From contig DASXFR010000075.1 of NCBI GenBank assembly GCA_036489495.1, positions 1 to 24,914 on the forward strand: a stretch of 24,914 bases of DNA, written 5' to 3'. This stretch comes from DASZIT01 sp036489495 (GTDB lineage Bacteria > Actinomycetota > Acidimicrobiia > Acidimicrobiales > RAAP-2). The notes under the pieces were generated by a model. That model made no database searches. It was not told where the DNA came from and saw only the letters and a list, made by a program, of their open reading frames with translations. Below are positions 1 through 7,299 of this stretch, one piece after another. A program made the translations under genes and the position numbers. Each line of letters opens with the position of its first letter. Position 1 is the stretch's first letter.

Positions 1-231
1 ACCCTCAGCCGGTTGCCCGCCGTGTACTTCCGGGATTGGGACCACACCCGGTTGGTCGCCGGATCCTTTTGCCATCCGGTGTGCCAACAGGCGGAAACGG
101 AATACGCCTACAACCAGCGGATACAGGTTAGCGAGGAGCACCCGGCACCCCGTGGGTGTCGGGTGGCAGTCGGGTGCCTGGACTCAATAGGGCCCCACTC
201 GGTGTTGAAGGGGTTGGGTGACCTCTGTTGA
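1..231 (+). CDS. Possible 3' end of an upstream gene, product unknown
   Basis: This frame is open from the left window edge to a TGA at 229-231. Nearly all of its first 20 codons end in G or C, as in real genes here, but the bias weakens towards the end. The stop overlaps the next gene's ATG as TGATG, which would suit translational coupling. Against it: no domain is recognisable, and a strong hairpin (139-165) lies inside the frame, which would fit an intergenic region better. It may be a genuine gene tail or a chance open frame. Confidence 0.3.
   Translation, partial: TLSRLPAVYFRDWDHTRLVAGSFCHPVCQQAETEYAYNQRIQVSEEHPAPRGCRVAVGCLDSIGPHSVLKGLGDLC
139..165. repeat. Strong GC-rich hairpin, 12-bp stem with 3-nt loop
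   Basis: Positions 139-150 pair with 154-165 (CACCCGGCACCC against GGGTGTCGGGTG, one G-U pair), leaving the loop CGT. It lies 66 bp ahead of the first confident start. No T-run follows on either strand, so it is not a textbook intrinsic terminator. A terminator for an upstream gene, or mRNA structure near the coupled start, are both possible. Confidence 0.5.
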
Positions 232-1307
232 TGGACTCGTTCCCGGAGAGTCGGGTCGTGAACTCTCAACCGGCCGGCATCGGGCGGATCGTCTCCTTCG
301 GCCGCCGATGCGCCTGGAACAACCTCGGCCGCAATGTCGTGTTCGCGGATGCCGCCCTGCGCCCGGTGGCGGTCTTCGGGGACACCTTGTACCCCGAAGA
401 CGACGAGACGTCGCAGTTCGACCTCGACATCCACGCCATCATCGAGCTTTCCGACACCGGGCAGATCGCCGTCGTGAACCACCTAGGCTCGGTGCGAATC
501 TTCGAAACGCCGTGGTCCCTCCGACCGGGAACCACCGTCGGCCCCGCGCTGAAACCGGCGCGCACACTCGACTTTCTGGAGGACGTCGAACGGGTGATCG
601 GACTCGGCGGTCGGCTGGTGACGTCACGACCACGAAGCCGACGGTTGGGCGGCGTGCTGGTGTCCCAACCAATCGATTCTGCCCAACAACACCTCGGTGC
701 CGACACCGAACAGGAGTCCTTCGGCTTCGTCACCGCACTTGCCGCCAGCTCGACACCGGACGGCACTGGTTGGGTCGCGCTGGGCGGAGACGGACGGGTC
801 AGGCTGGTGGAAGCCGAGCAGGGACGGCTTGGAGTCATCCGGTGGGAGGTAACGGTCGACTTCCTGGCTGCCGTCCTGGTGGCTTGCGGGTCATCGGTCT
901 GGGCGGCGGGCAGCGCCCCGGGCGGCGCCGGTCTTGACGACTACGCCTGGGAGAGCTTGGGGGGAGGGGGCCTGGCCCAGATCGACCTGGCCACTGGAAG
1001 CGTGCTGGCGTCCGCTCGGTTCGGCGAAGACCTGGCCTGGGGGAGTGGCGGCGTGGCCTTGGTGGTGGCGGACGGCGTTCCCTATGGCCTTGGCCGCCGC
1101 GGCGAGTTGCACGCCCTGGTCCCCGGTGAGCCGGTTACCACCCAACTCACCAGCGGCCTCGCCGCCGAACCTCTCGGCATCGCCCATGTGGCGGTGGCCG
1201 GCGACCAGCTGGTCATCGGGTTCAACCGCGGCGGTTACCAGCTCCACCCGGTGTCGCTGCCCACCGTCAGCCACCTCCTGCGGGATACTTCGGCCCGTAG
1301 AGCTTGA
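231..1307 (+). CDS. Uncharacterised 358-aa protein, possibly beta-propeller-like
   Basis: I do not recognise a named family. The protein is rich in short beta-type segments ending in Gly and Asp turns, such as VVFADAALRPVAVFGD, QIAVVNHLGSVRIFETPW, GWVALGGDGRVRLVEAE and LAQIDLATGSVLASARFG. These resemble repeated blades of a WD40/PQQ-like propeller, so a propeller fold is an inference. No signal peptide or membrane segment is visible, so it is probably cytosolic. Third-position G/C is consistently high, which supports it over opposite-strand frames. ATG at 231 is chosen; a TTG lies one codon upstream. Its last 41 bp overlap the end of the convergent DUF4254 gene. Confidence 0.75.
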   Translation: MDSFPESRVVNSQPAGIGRIVSFGRRCAWNNLGRNVVFADAALRPVAVFGDTLYPEDDETSQFDLDIHAIIELSDTGQIAVVNHLGSVRIFETPWSLRPGTTVGPALKPARTLDFLEDVERVIGLGGRLVTSRPRSRRLGGVLVSQPIDSAQQHLGADTEQESFGFVTALAASSTPDGTGWVALGGDGRVRLVEAEQGRLGVIRWEVTVDFLAAVLVACGSSVWAAGSAPGGAGLDDYAWESLGGGGLAQIDLATGSVLASARFGEDLAWGSGGVALVVADGVPYGLGRRGELHALVPGEPVTTQLTSGLAAEPLGIAHVAVAGDQLVIGFNRGGYQLHPVSLPTVSHLLRDTSARRA

Positions 1308-1836
1308 GACTCTCGTGACCCAGGAACCTCCGAGTGCCGTTGGTCAAGTCGCGGAGCAGGGTGGCGACCGCCTCCTCCAGGCCGGCTAGCTGGATTCGCA
1401 ATCGGGGAATCCGTTCGGAAAGGAGCCCGGCTTCGGGAATTCCCGAGGCGGCTCCAGCTTCGGTCGAGGCCAGTCGGATCACCAGAATTGATAGCCGGTC
1501 GATGGCCATCCCCGGGCTCTCGGTGACCAGCGGAGCCTCGAGGCGGAGTTCTATCGTTTGCAGGATGGCCCGGTCGATCGCTTCGATAAGACCGTGACGG
1601 GTGTGGTTGAGCCGGTCAATGTCCCGTTTCGCCGCCGCTACGGCCGCGTCGTTCCCCCGATCCCGGCGCACATCGTCCTCTCGACTCCACTGCTCGGCAT
1701 TGTTGCGATGCAGAGCCAGAATCGGATCGATGACGTCGCCGACAATGTGGCCGGGCGCCGTCCTCCCGCCGTTCGCGGGTGGATGGAGGAGCGAGTCGAG
1801 GATGGCGGCGGCGGTAGGGAGCCCCGAGGCGTTCAT
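1267..1836 (-). CDS. DUF4254 family protein
   Basis: The 189-aa product matches the DUF4254 pattern. A conserved LHRNNAEQWSREDDVRR helix lies at about residues 42-58, KRDIDRLNHTRHGLIEAID at about 70-88, and a TESPGMAIDRLSIL segment at about 104-117. The family is mostly alpha-helical with no established biochemical role. In other bacteria it is often found near glycan or cell-envelope genes, but nothing here shows such a link. The ATG at 1836 overlaps the TGA of the upstream flavoprotein as ATGA, so the two are probably translated together. A longer frame reaching 2034 runs through the flavoprotein and is not the real start. Its 3' end overlaps the convergent gene at 1267-1307. Confidence 0.8.
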   Translation of the reverse strand: MNASGLPTAAAILDSLLHPPANGGRTAPGHIVGDVIDPILALHRNNAEQWSREDDVRRDRGNDAAVAAAKRDIDRLNHTRHGLIEAIDRAILQTIELRLEAPLVTESPGMAIDRLSILVIRLASTEAGAASGIPEAGLLSERIPRLRIQLAGLEEAVATLLRDLTNGTRRFLGHESLKLYGPKYPAGGG

Positions 1837-2756
1837 GTACCGGATTCGAGAAACTTGAGGATCGAGCGGGCCGCCAACGAACCTTGGCCAACCGCGGTGG
1901 CGATGCGCTCGTAGGCGCCATCGACGACATCCCCGGCGGCAAATGTGCGGGGATCGGAAGTGCGGAGGTTGCCGTTCACCACGATCCCACCGTGGGCGCC
2001 GAGGTCCAGCTGGTTGCCCACCAGGTCGGTGCACGGCGCCCGTCCCAGCTTGAGGACGACGCCGGCGACCTCGACTCGCCGATGCTCACCCGAGCTCGGC
2101 TTCGAGATGTCAATCCCTTTGACGCGGTCCGACCCGACCAGAGCGTCGAGCGTCCAACCGGCCAGATCGGTGATGCGTCCCTCCGAGCGGACACGCTCGA
2201 CGACGTCCCGCCTGGCGGTGAAGTGGGCCGAGCGATGAACGAGCGTCACCGGCGACCCCGTCTCAGCCAGCTCCAGCGCATCGAGAAGGGCGCTGTCCCC
2301 GCCACCGAAGACCGCCATCGGCAGCCCGGCAAAGCGGGCCAGATGTGGCTCGACCAGGTAGGTCACGTCCCCGCCAAATGATCCATCCGGTGCGCTCTCG
2401 AGCTCACGTCTTCGCGATCCGGTGGCCACCAGAACGCTCCGTGCCCGGTATCGATGGGTGCCGGCTTCGATGTTCCCACCGGCGAGGTCCACTCGAGTCA
2501 CCGCCCGGTCGAGCTGCAGGCAGCCGCCGAGTGTAGAAGCGTGACGGGCCAGTGCGTCGACAAGGGCCTCGTTGCCGTCCGGCGCCGGCGCAACGTTGCG
2601 GACGGCATGGGGGATCTGATCGATCTGTCCTCCGACTCTGCCGGCCGCCTCGAGCAGCACGACGTCCAGCTTGATGTCGTAGCACTCGATCGCCGCACTC
2701 ACCCCGGCGGCGCCGGCTCCGATGACGGCGACATCGTGGAGTGTCTCGGCAGGCAC
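1833..2756 (-). CDS. Ferredoxin-NADP reductase-like FAD oxidoreductase (thioredoxin reductase fold, no CxxC)
   Basis: The 307-aa protein has an N-terminal FAD-binding GAGAAG motif (residues 13-18), a central NAD(P)H-binding GGGDSALLDA motif, and a C-terminal TFAAGDVVDGAYERIATAVG segment that contacts FAD in the thioredoxin reductase superfamily. Thioredoxin reductases carry a redox CxxC just before the GGGDSA motif. Here that stretch contains no cysteine pair, so the protein resembles the ferredoxin/flavodoxin-NADP+ reductase branch (YumC type), though shorter. It likely passes electrons between NAD(P)H and a small carrier in the cytosol. It lies 61 bp downstream of cysH, which needs reducing power, and is coupled by ATGA to DUF4254. 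The GTG at 2756 has no clear ribosome site but suits a leaderless start. Confidence 0.8.
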   Translation of the reverse strand: MPAETLHDVAVIGAGAAGVSAAIECYDIKLDVVLLEAAGRVGGQIDQIPHAVRNVAPAPDGNEALVDALARHASTLGGCLQLDRAVTRVDLAGGNIEAGTHRYRARSVLVATGSRRRELESAPDGSFGGDVTYLVEPHLARFAGLPMAVFGGGDSALLDALELAETGSPVTLVHRSAHFTARRDVVERVRSEGRITDLAGWTLDALVGSDRVKGIDISKPSSGEHRRVEVAGVVLKLGRAPCTDLVGNQLDLGAHGGIVVNGNLRTSDPRTFAAGDVVDGAYERIATAVGQGSLAARSILKFLESGT

Positions 2757-2762
2757 GGGCCC

Positions 2763-2768
2763 ACATTA
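2763..2768 (-). promoter_or_regulatory. Candidate -10 box for a leaderless FNR-like mRNA
   Basis: On the minus strand TAATGT lies 6 nt ahead of the GTG at 2756. This places the expected transcription start on or next to the start codon, the arrangement of actinobacterial leaderless genes. No convincing -35 is seen. It would let the flavoprotein and DUF4254 be transcribed independently of cysH. Confidence 0.35.
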
Positions 2769-2817
2769 CGACCAAGTCAGGACCAGTCGGGTAGCCCGGG
2801 AATCATGGCGCCTCGGC

Positions 2818-3492
2818 TCAGAGGTGCAGGCCGCACTCGGTCTTGGCTTCCCCCCACCACCGACCGGCACGACGATTCCTCCCGTCGGAGACCGGCCGGG
2901 TAGTTGGGGCGCAACCGATCGAGAGATAGCCCCGTTCGACAAGCGGATGGACCGGAAGGGATCGGTCAGCGATGTATTTCTCCATATCGGCATCCGACCA
3001 GGTGGCCAGCGGATTGATCTTCACTATTTGGCGGCGTTCGTCCCACATCACCACCGGGGCATCCGCCCGATGCTCGGTATCCACCCTTTTGAGGCCGGAG
3101 ATCCACGCGCGCTTGTCCGCCAACGCCGCGTTGAGAGGCTGCACCTTGCGCAGCTCGCAGCACCCCTCTGTGCCACACCCGAAGCAATCGGCTTCGGGCA
3201 TTGGCTCCCGAATCTGCAGATTCAGTCCGTAGTGCCGCTGCACTCCCTCCACAAAGGCCAGGGTCTCGTCGAAATGGAAGCCGGTGTCCAGAAACAGCAC
3301 TTCGATGTTGGGGTCGATCTTCACCGCCATGTCGATGATCACGCAGTGCTGGAACGAGCAGGCGATCGTAAGATCCCTCCCGAAGCGATGAACGGCCCAC
3401 TCGATGACGTCCTGAGGTGGGGCCGTTTCGAAGGCTGCGGAGATCGCCGCCGCCTCGGTTGGATCGATGCGGGGCTCGAGATCGACTAGCAC
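2818..3492 (-). CDS. cysH: Assimilatory APS/PAPS reductase (CysH family) with altered Fe-S motif
   Basis: The 224-aa protein reduces adenylyl sulfate (or PAPS) to sulfite in sulfate assimilation, using thioredoxin or glutathione. It has the nucleotide-binding CSFQHCVIIDM segment (45-55), LFLDTGFHFDETL (66-78), the Cys pair in GCCELRKVQPL (C111-C112) and the C-terminal ECGLHL with the catalytic cysteine (C220). APS reductases hold a 4Fe-4S cluster with CC plus CxxC. Here the expected CAPC reads CAPT (C194, then Thr197), so one ligand is missing. Two extra cysteines (C103, C106) lie just before the CC pair. Either the cluster is held differently or the enzyme has changed its substrate preference. 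Start is GTG at 3492. The flavoprotein follows 61 bp downstream on the same strand. Confidence 0.9.
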   Translation of the reverse strand: MLVDLEPRIDPTEAAAISAAFETAPPQDVIEWAVHRFGRDLTIACSFQHCVIIDMAVKIDPNIEVLFLDTGFHFDETLAFVEGVQRHYGLNLQIREPMPEADCFGCGTEGCCELRKVQPLNAALADKRAWISGLKRVDTEHRADAPVVMWDERRQIVKINPLATWSDADMEKYIADRSLPVHPLVERGYLSIGCAPTTRPVSDGRNRRAGRWWGEAKTECGLHL

Positions 3493-3592
3493 AAGGTCAA
3501 TTCTCGGCTCCGGACCTGAGGCTCGACTGAGAAACGACTAAGAAAAGGTGAAGAAGCGAACCGGACACGATCCGGGTCGGAGGGGATGTTTC

Positions 3593-4381
3593 GTGGAACG
3601 ACTGATCGACAGGGTCGCGATGGTGACCGGGGGTGGTGGCGGGATCGGCGGGGCAACGGCTCGGGCCCTGGCCAGAGAGGGTGCTTCGGTCGTTGTCGCC
3701 GACATCGATGGAGAGGCGGCCGAACGGGTGGCGGTGGAAATCGCCGAGACCGGCGGCCGCGCCTTCGCATTCCAGGCCGACCTGTCCCAGGAGACCGAGG
3801 TGGTCTCGTCCATCGATGCCGCCACCTCTCGGTTCGGGCGCCTGGATGTGCTCCACAACAACGCTGCCCTCACCGAGTCAGACTTCCTGACTCGAGACAC
3901 GGCGGTGACCGAACTGCCCCTCGAAGTCTGGGAGCGAACCCTGGCGGTAAACCTGAGTAGCCAGATGCTCACCTGCAAGCACGCGGTTCCCGAGATGGTG
4001 CGCCACGGCGGCGGCTCAATCATCAACATGTCGTCCGGCGCTTCGCTCAAAGGTGACCGGACCCGCACCTCCTACGGCGTATCCAAGGCGGGGGTCAACG
4101 CCCTCACCATGTACGTGGCGACGAGTCACGGCAAACAAGGCATCCGGGTCAACACCATCGTGCCCGGTCTCATCATCACTGACGCCGTGCGCGCCCACTT
4201 GGACGAGAAGATACTGGCCGGGCTCGGAAGGTCGACGTTGACGCCGTACCTGGGTCAGCCCGACGACATCGCCGACTTGGTGGTGTTCTTGGCGTCGGAT
4301 GAATCTCGCTACATCACCGGGCAGATGATCGCCATCGACGGTGGGATGTCGGCCCACGTCGGATTCGGAGGAACCGACTGA
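3593..4381 (+). CDS. SDR family NAD(P)-dependent oxidoreductase
   Basis: A classical short-chain dehydrogenase/reductase of 262 aa. It has the cofactor-binding TGGGGGIGG motif (about 12-20), HNNAA in place of NNAG, a structural Asn in LAVNLSS (N120), a catalytic Ser in NMSSGAS (about 147), and Tyr161/Lys165 in YGVSK. The C-terminal GQMIAIDGGMSAH is typical. It would oxidise an alcohol or reduce a carbonyl; the substrate cannot be read from sequence. The GTG at 3593 is chosen because GGAGGGG lies 7 nt upstream; an in-frame GTG at 3548 would give 15 more residues without such a site. It is convergent with the next SDR, 18 bp away, and divergent from cysH. Confidence 0.88.
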   Translation: MERLIDRVAMVTGGGGGIGGATARALAREGASVVVADIDGEAAERVAVEIAETGGRAFAFQADLSQETEVVSSIDAATSRFGRLDVLHNNAALTESDFLTRDTAVTELPLEVWERTLAVNLSSQMLTCKHAVPEMVRHGGGSIINMSSGASLKGDRTRTSYGVSKAGVNALTMYVATSHGKQGIRVNTIVPGLIITDAVRAHLDEKILAGLGRSTLTPYLGQPDDIADLVVFLASDESRYITGQMIAIDGGMSAHVGFGGTD

Positions 4382-4399
4382 GCCGACGCCGGGGGCCGG

Positions 4400-5206
4400 C
4401 TACGAGGGACCGAGGATATAGTCTCCCGTTTCCGGATGGTGGTACCACCCGCCCGCCGCGTCAGTGCCGCCGTCGACGTGAATGGTCTGCCCCGTCACGT
4501 AACTGGAGAGTTGTCCGGCCAAGAACACGGCGGCGCCGGCCATCTCTTCGACCTGACCGGCCCGGCCCATGGGTATGACCGACTCAAACCCGGCCGCGGC
4601 ACTTGGCGGTGCCACCGCCGCCAGCCCTTCGGTCATGGTGATGTCCGGGGCGAGGGCGTTCACCCGGATACCGTGGGGCGCCAACTCCAGAGCCGCGGTC
4701 TTGGTGAAATTGATCACTCCGGCTTTTGCCGCGGCATAGGCCGCATATCCGGGGGCGGCCCGCACGCCTTCGATCGACGTCACCATCATGATGCTGCCGC
4801 CATTGCCGTTCTCGACCATTACCCGGGCGACACGCTGGGTGCAGAGAATGACATGCTTCAGGTTGGAGCGATACAAGGCGTCCCAGCCATTCTCGGATGT
4901 CTCCAGGATCGGTGAGAAAAAGACGCCGCCCGCGTTGTTGACAAGAATGCTCACTGGGCCCAACTCCGCCAGCGTGCGTTGGAGCGCGAGGTCGACCTCG
5001 CTGGACTCCCGGACATCGGTGGCAATGCCGATGCCGCCTACCTCGTCAGCGGCGGCCGCCGCGGTGTCGGGATTGCGTTCCCAGATCGCCACCTTTGCCC
5101 CGAATGCGGCCAGGCCATGAGCGATACCCCGACCGATCCCGGAGCCACCGCCGGTGACCACCGCCACCCGATCGGTGAGCAACACTGACGAGGGCTCGAT
5201 GGACAT
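4400..5206 (-). CDS. SDR family NAD(P)-dependent oxidoreductase
   Basis: A 268-aa classical SDR with TGGGSGIG (18-25) for the cofactor, NNAG (90-93), catalytic Ser144, and Tyr157/Lys161 in YAAAK. The C-terminus is GQTIHVDGGTDAAGG followed by a WYHHPETG tail of the kind seen in actinobacterial SDRs of lipid, steroid or terpenoid catabolism. That link is family knowledge, not proof of substrate. ATG at 5206 is chosen because the region upstream does not look like protein and a TANNNT box sits 7 nt before it, although the frame stays open to 5302. It is divergent from the carboxymuconolactone decarboxylase-family gene; the two starts are 77 bp apart. Confidence 0.88.
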   Translation of the reverse strand: MSIEPSSVLLTDRVAVVTGGGSGIGRGIAHGLAAFGAKVAIWERNPDTAAAAADEVGGIGIATDVRESSEVDLALQRTLAELGPVSILVNNAGGVFFSPILETSENGWDALYRSNLKHVILCTQRVARVMVENGNGGSIMMVTSIEGVRAAPGYAAYAAAKAGVINFTKTAALELAPHGIRVNALAPDITMTEGLAAVAPPSAAAGFESVIPMGRAGQVEEMAGAAVFLAGQLSSYVTGQTIHVDGGTDAAGGWYHHPETGDYILGPS

Positions 5207-5213
5207 AGGGGCG

Positions 5214-5219
5214 ACAGTA
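5214..5219 (-). promoter_or_regulatory. Candidate -10 box for a leaderless SDR mRNA
   Basis: The minus-strand TACTGT ends 7 nt before the ATG at 5206, and no Shine-Dalgarno sequence lies between. An overlapping TATTGT (5219-5224) is an alternative that would give a leader of about 6 nt. Either way the mRNA would have almost no 5' leader. Confidence 0.35.
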
Positions 5220-5283
5220 CAATAGGTTCGCCAGCGTACGAAGCAAGTGGGTTCCGGCCGTGCCGGAAGAACCGGGGGATTCC

Positions 5284-5871
5284 GTGCCGAGAATTGAGCC
5301 AATTCCGTTGGAAGAGTTGGCGGCGGAGCCGCGCCGGATCATTGAAGAGGGAGTGGCCAACGGTACCTACGCCACGCCGATCCCCTTGCAGATATTCGCC
5401 TACAAGACATCGCAGATCCTCATGACCAATGCCGCCCGCGGCGCCTGGGGCCAGCAGTCGCTGCTGGGAGGTCGGATCCTCGAGCTCCTGCGAATCCGCA
5501 GCGCCCAGCTGGGCGAGTGCCAGCCCTGCATGCAGTCGAGGAAACACGACTCGATCACCGACGAGGATGTCGCCTGTCTCATCGGTCCCGGCGGATCGGA
5601 CCTCACCGAACAGGAACGGCTGGCCGTGGCGTTCCTCGATCTGCTCTCGGCTGATCACCATGCCATCGACGACGACTTCTATCGGGAGCTCGGCGAAGTG
5701 TTCACCGCGGCTCAGATCATCGAGCTCGGCTTTACCTGTGCCAACGCCATGGGCCTCCATCGCTTCATCCACACGCTGGACGTATTCGGTGAGAACGCAC
5801 CGGTCATCCCCTACAGCGCCGAGCAGGTCGACGCCGCCCGGAGCGAACCGTCGGCGCAGGCATCGGCATGA
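5284..5871 (+). CDS. Carboxymuconolactone decarboxylase/AhpD family protein
   Basis: A 195-aa alpha-helical protein with the family's signature: the ELLRIRSAQLGECQPC segment carries a CxxC pair (C79, C82) followed by His88. In AhpD-like members this CxxC reduces peroxides or peroxidase partners; other members are decarboxylases or uncharacterised. The spacing to the histidine (five residues) is longer than the usual CxxCxxxH, so the activity is uncertain. The GTG at 5284 gives an N-terminus VPRIEPIPLEEL typical of the family; a GTG at 5260 would add eight residues. It ends in an ATGA overlap with the epimerase gene, so the two are probably one operon. Confidence 0.82.
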   Translation: MPRIEPIPLEELAAEPRRIIEEGVANGTYATPIPLQIFAYKTSQILMTNAARGAWGQQSLLGGRILELLRIRSAQLGECQPCMQSRKHDSITDEDVACLIGPGGSDLTEQERLAVAFLDLLSADHHAIDDDFYRELGEVFTAAQIIELGFTCANAMGLHRFIHTLDVFGENAPVIPYSAEQVDAARSEPSAQASA

Positions 5872-6860
5872 CAGAGATGGTCCTGGTCACCGGAGCCACC
5901 GGGCTCGCCGGAGCCAACATATGCAAGTTGCTGATTGCCCGCGGCGACAATGTGCGCGCCTTGGCTCGTGAGACCGCCGACACCGATCCCATCGTCGCCC
6001 TGGGGGTCGAGGTGGTTACCGGTGACGTCACCGATGCTGATGCCGTCCGTCGGGCGGCCAACGGGAGCGACTCCGCCATCCATTGCGCGGCCCTGTTGGG
6101 GGGGGCCAGCCAGAACCTGGCTGATTTCGAGGCGGTGAACATCGGGGGAACCAAGAACGTGCTCGATGCCGCCGAATCGGTTGGATTGCGACGGGTAGTG
6201 GCGGTCAGCACCGGAACCTTCTTCGACACCGCCGGGGGACTCGAACGGGAGGATGCCCCGGTGTCCAAAGAGCCGAGCTCGGATCCGTACACCGTTACGA
6301 AAATGGCGGCTTTCCTCGACGCCATGTCTCGCGCCGCCAAAGGTCAGGATGTGGTCAGCGCCCATCCCGGGGCGATCTTCGGGCCGTCGCCGGTGGAGAG
6401 CAACGCACTCGGCCGGACGAGTTTCAACCGGGTGCTCATGTCTGCCCTTCGTCAACGGATCGAGCGCTACCTGACCTTCCCGGTGAGCTGGGTCTTCGCC
6501 GAGGACATCGCTCGGGGATGCATTCTTGCCCTCGACCAGGGCGTGTCTGGTGAGCGCTACATGCTCGATGGCCAACCCGAGGACGTGGTGAGCGTGGCCA
6601 ACGCCTGCAATCGCATCTGCCAGCTGGCCGGACTCGATCACCGAGTCGTCGACGTGGCACCCTCGGACGATCCGGAGCTGGAAGAGGTGTTCGGGCCGAC
6701 GCTGGTGGCCATCGCCACCAAGGCGGCCGCCGGGAATCCGGTGCGACGGAGTCTGGCCGACTCCAAGACCTACAAACGACTGGGCTACGACCCCATCAGC
6801 CTTGATCAGGGGCTGAAATCGACCATCGAGTGGCTCCGGGAGATCGGCCGCATCTCCTAG
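5868..6860 (+). CDS. NAD-dependent epimerase/dehydratase (extended SDR)
   Basis: The 330-aa protein begins with a Rossmann motif GATGLAG (9-15), has an acidic GDVTD at the end of the second nucleotide-binding strand, Ser114 in VAVSTG, and catalytic Tyr141/Lys145 in YTVTK. This is the extended SDR arrangement of dihydroflavonol 4-reductase-like and 3-beta-hydroxysteroid dehydrogenase-like proteins. It would use NAD(P)H on a ketone or alcohol; the substrate is unknown. It starts with ATG inside the stop of the preceding carboxymuconolactone decarboxylase-family gene (ATGA). It is convergent with the rhodanese gene 34 bp away. Confidence 0.88.
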   Translation: MTEMVLVTGATGLAGANICKLLIARGDNVRALARETADTDPIVALGVEVVTGDVTDADAVRRAANGSDSAIHCAALLGGASQNLADFEAVNIGGTKNVLDAAESVGLRRVVAVSTGTFFDTAGGLEREDAPVSKEPSSDPYTVTKMAAFLDAMSRAAKGQDVVSAHPGAIFGPSPVESNALGRTSFNRVLMSALRQRIERYLTFPVSWVFAEDIARGCILALDQGVSGERYMLDGQPEDVVSVANACNRICQLAGLDHRVVDVAPSDDPELEEVFGPTLVAIATKAAAGNPVRRSLADSKTYKRLGYDPISLDQGLKSTIEWLREIGRIS

Positions 6861-6894
6861 CTCGCCACCCCGGCTCGGCTCCCCTGGGGCTCGG

Positions 6895-7299
6895 CTACGA
6901 CGAAGATCCCCGGCGTTCAGCGGCGGCGTCCGGATCGAACCAGGCACGCCAGGCCCGATACCCACCGACCAGGTCGGCGGCTCGGGCGTAGCCGAGATCG
7001 GCCAGCGACGCGGCCGCCAGGCTCGAGGCGTATCCCTCGGAGCAGACGATCACCACCGGCTGGTCGGTACCCCGTGCTTCGGGCAGACGACTGGTCCCCG
7101 TCGGGTCGAACCGCCACTCGAGCACATTTCGTTCGACAATTAGGGCTCCGGGGAGCGGGCCTTCCTCCCGGCGCTGGGCGTCGGGGCGAATATCAACGAT
7201 GAGGCCTCCCTCGGCCACGATGCCCTGGAGCTCGTGGGGCCCGACCCGATGGATGCGCCGGCGGGCCCGCTCGAGCAAATCGCCGGCCGACGCGCTCAT
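6895..7299 (-). CDS. Rhodanese-like domain protein
   Basis: A single-domain 134-aa rhodanese. It shows GLIVDIRPDAQRREEGPLPGALIVER (about 32-57), the six-residue active loop CSEGYA with catalytic Cys86, and a C-terminal LVGGYRAWRAWF helix typical of the fold. Rhodaneses move a sulfane sulfur from a donor such as thiosulfate or a persulfide to an acceptor. Its ATG overlaps the TGA of the cysteine dioxygenase gene as ATGA, so it is probably co-translated. The pairing suggests it handles sulfur from cysteine breakdown. A frame extending to 7704 runs through the dioxygenase gene and is not the real start. Confidence 0.9.
   Translation of the reverse strand: MSASAGDLLERARRRIHRVGPHELQGIVAEGGLIVDIRPDAQRREEGPLPGALIVERNVLEWRFDPTGTSRLPEARGTDQPVVIVCSEGYASSLAAASLADLGYARAADLVGGYRAWRAWFDPDAAAERRGSSS

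Noticed and set aside
218..937. Long Arg/Pro/Gly-rich frame overlapping the first gene
   Set aside because: Low-complexity composition is typical of an out-of-frame shadow in GC-rich DNA. The 231-1307 frame has the proper third-position bias.
4400..5302. Upstream extension of the second SDR to 5302
   Set aside because: The added residues do not resemble SDR sequence and would overlap the divergent gene's start region.
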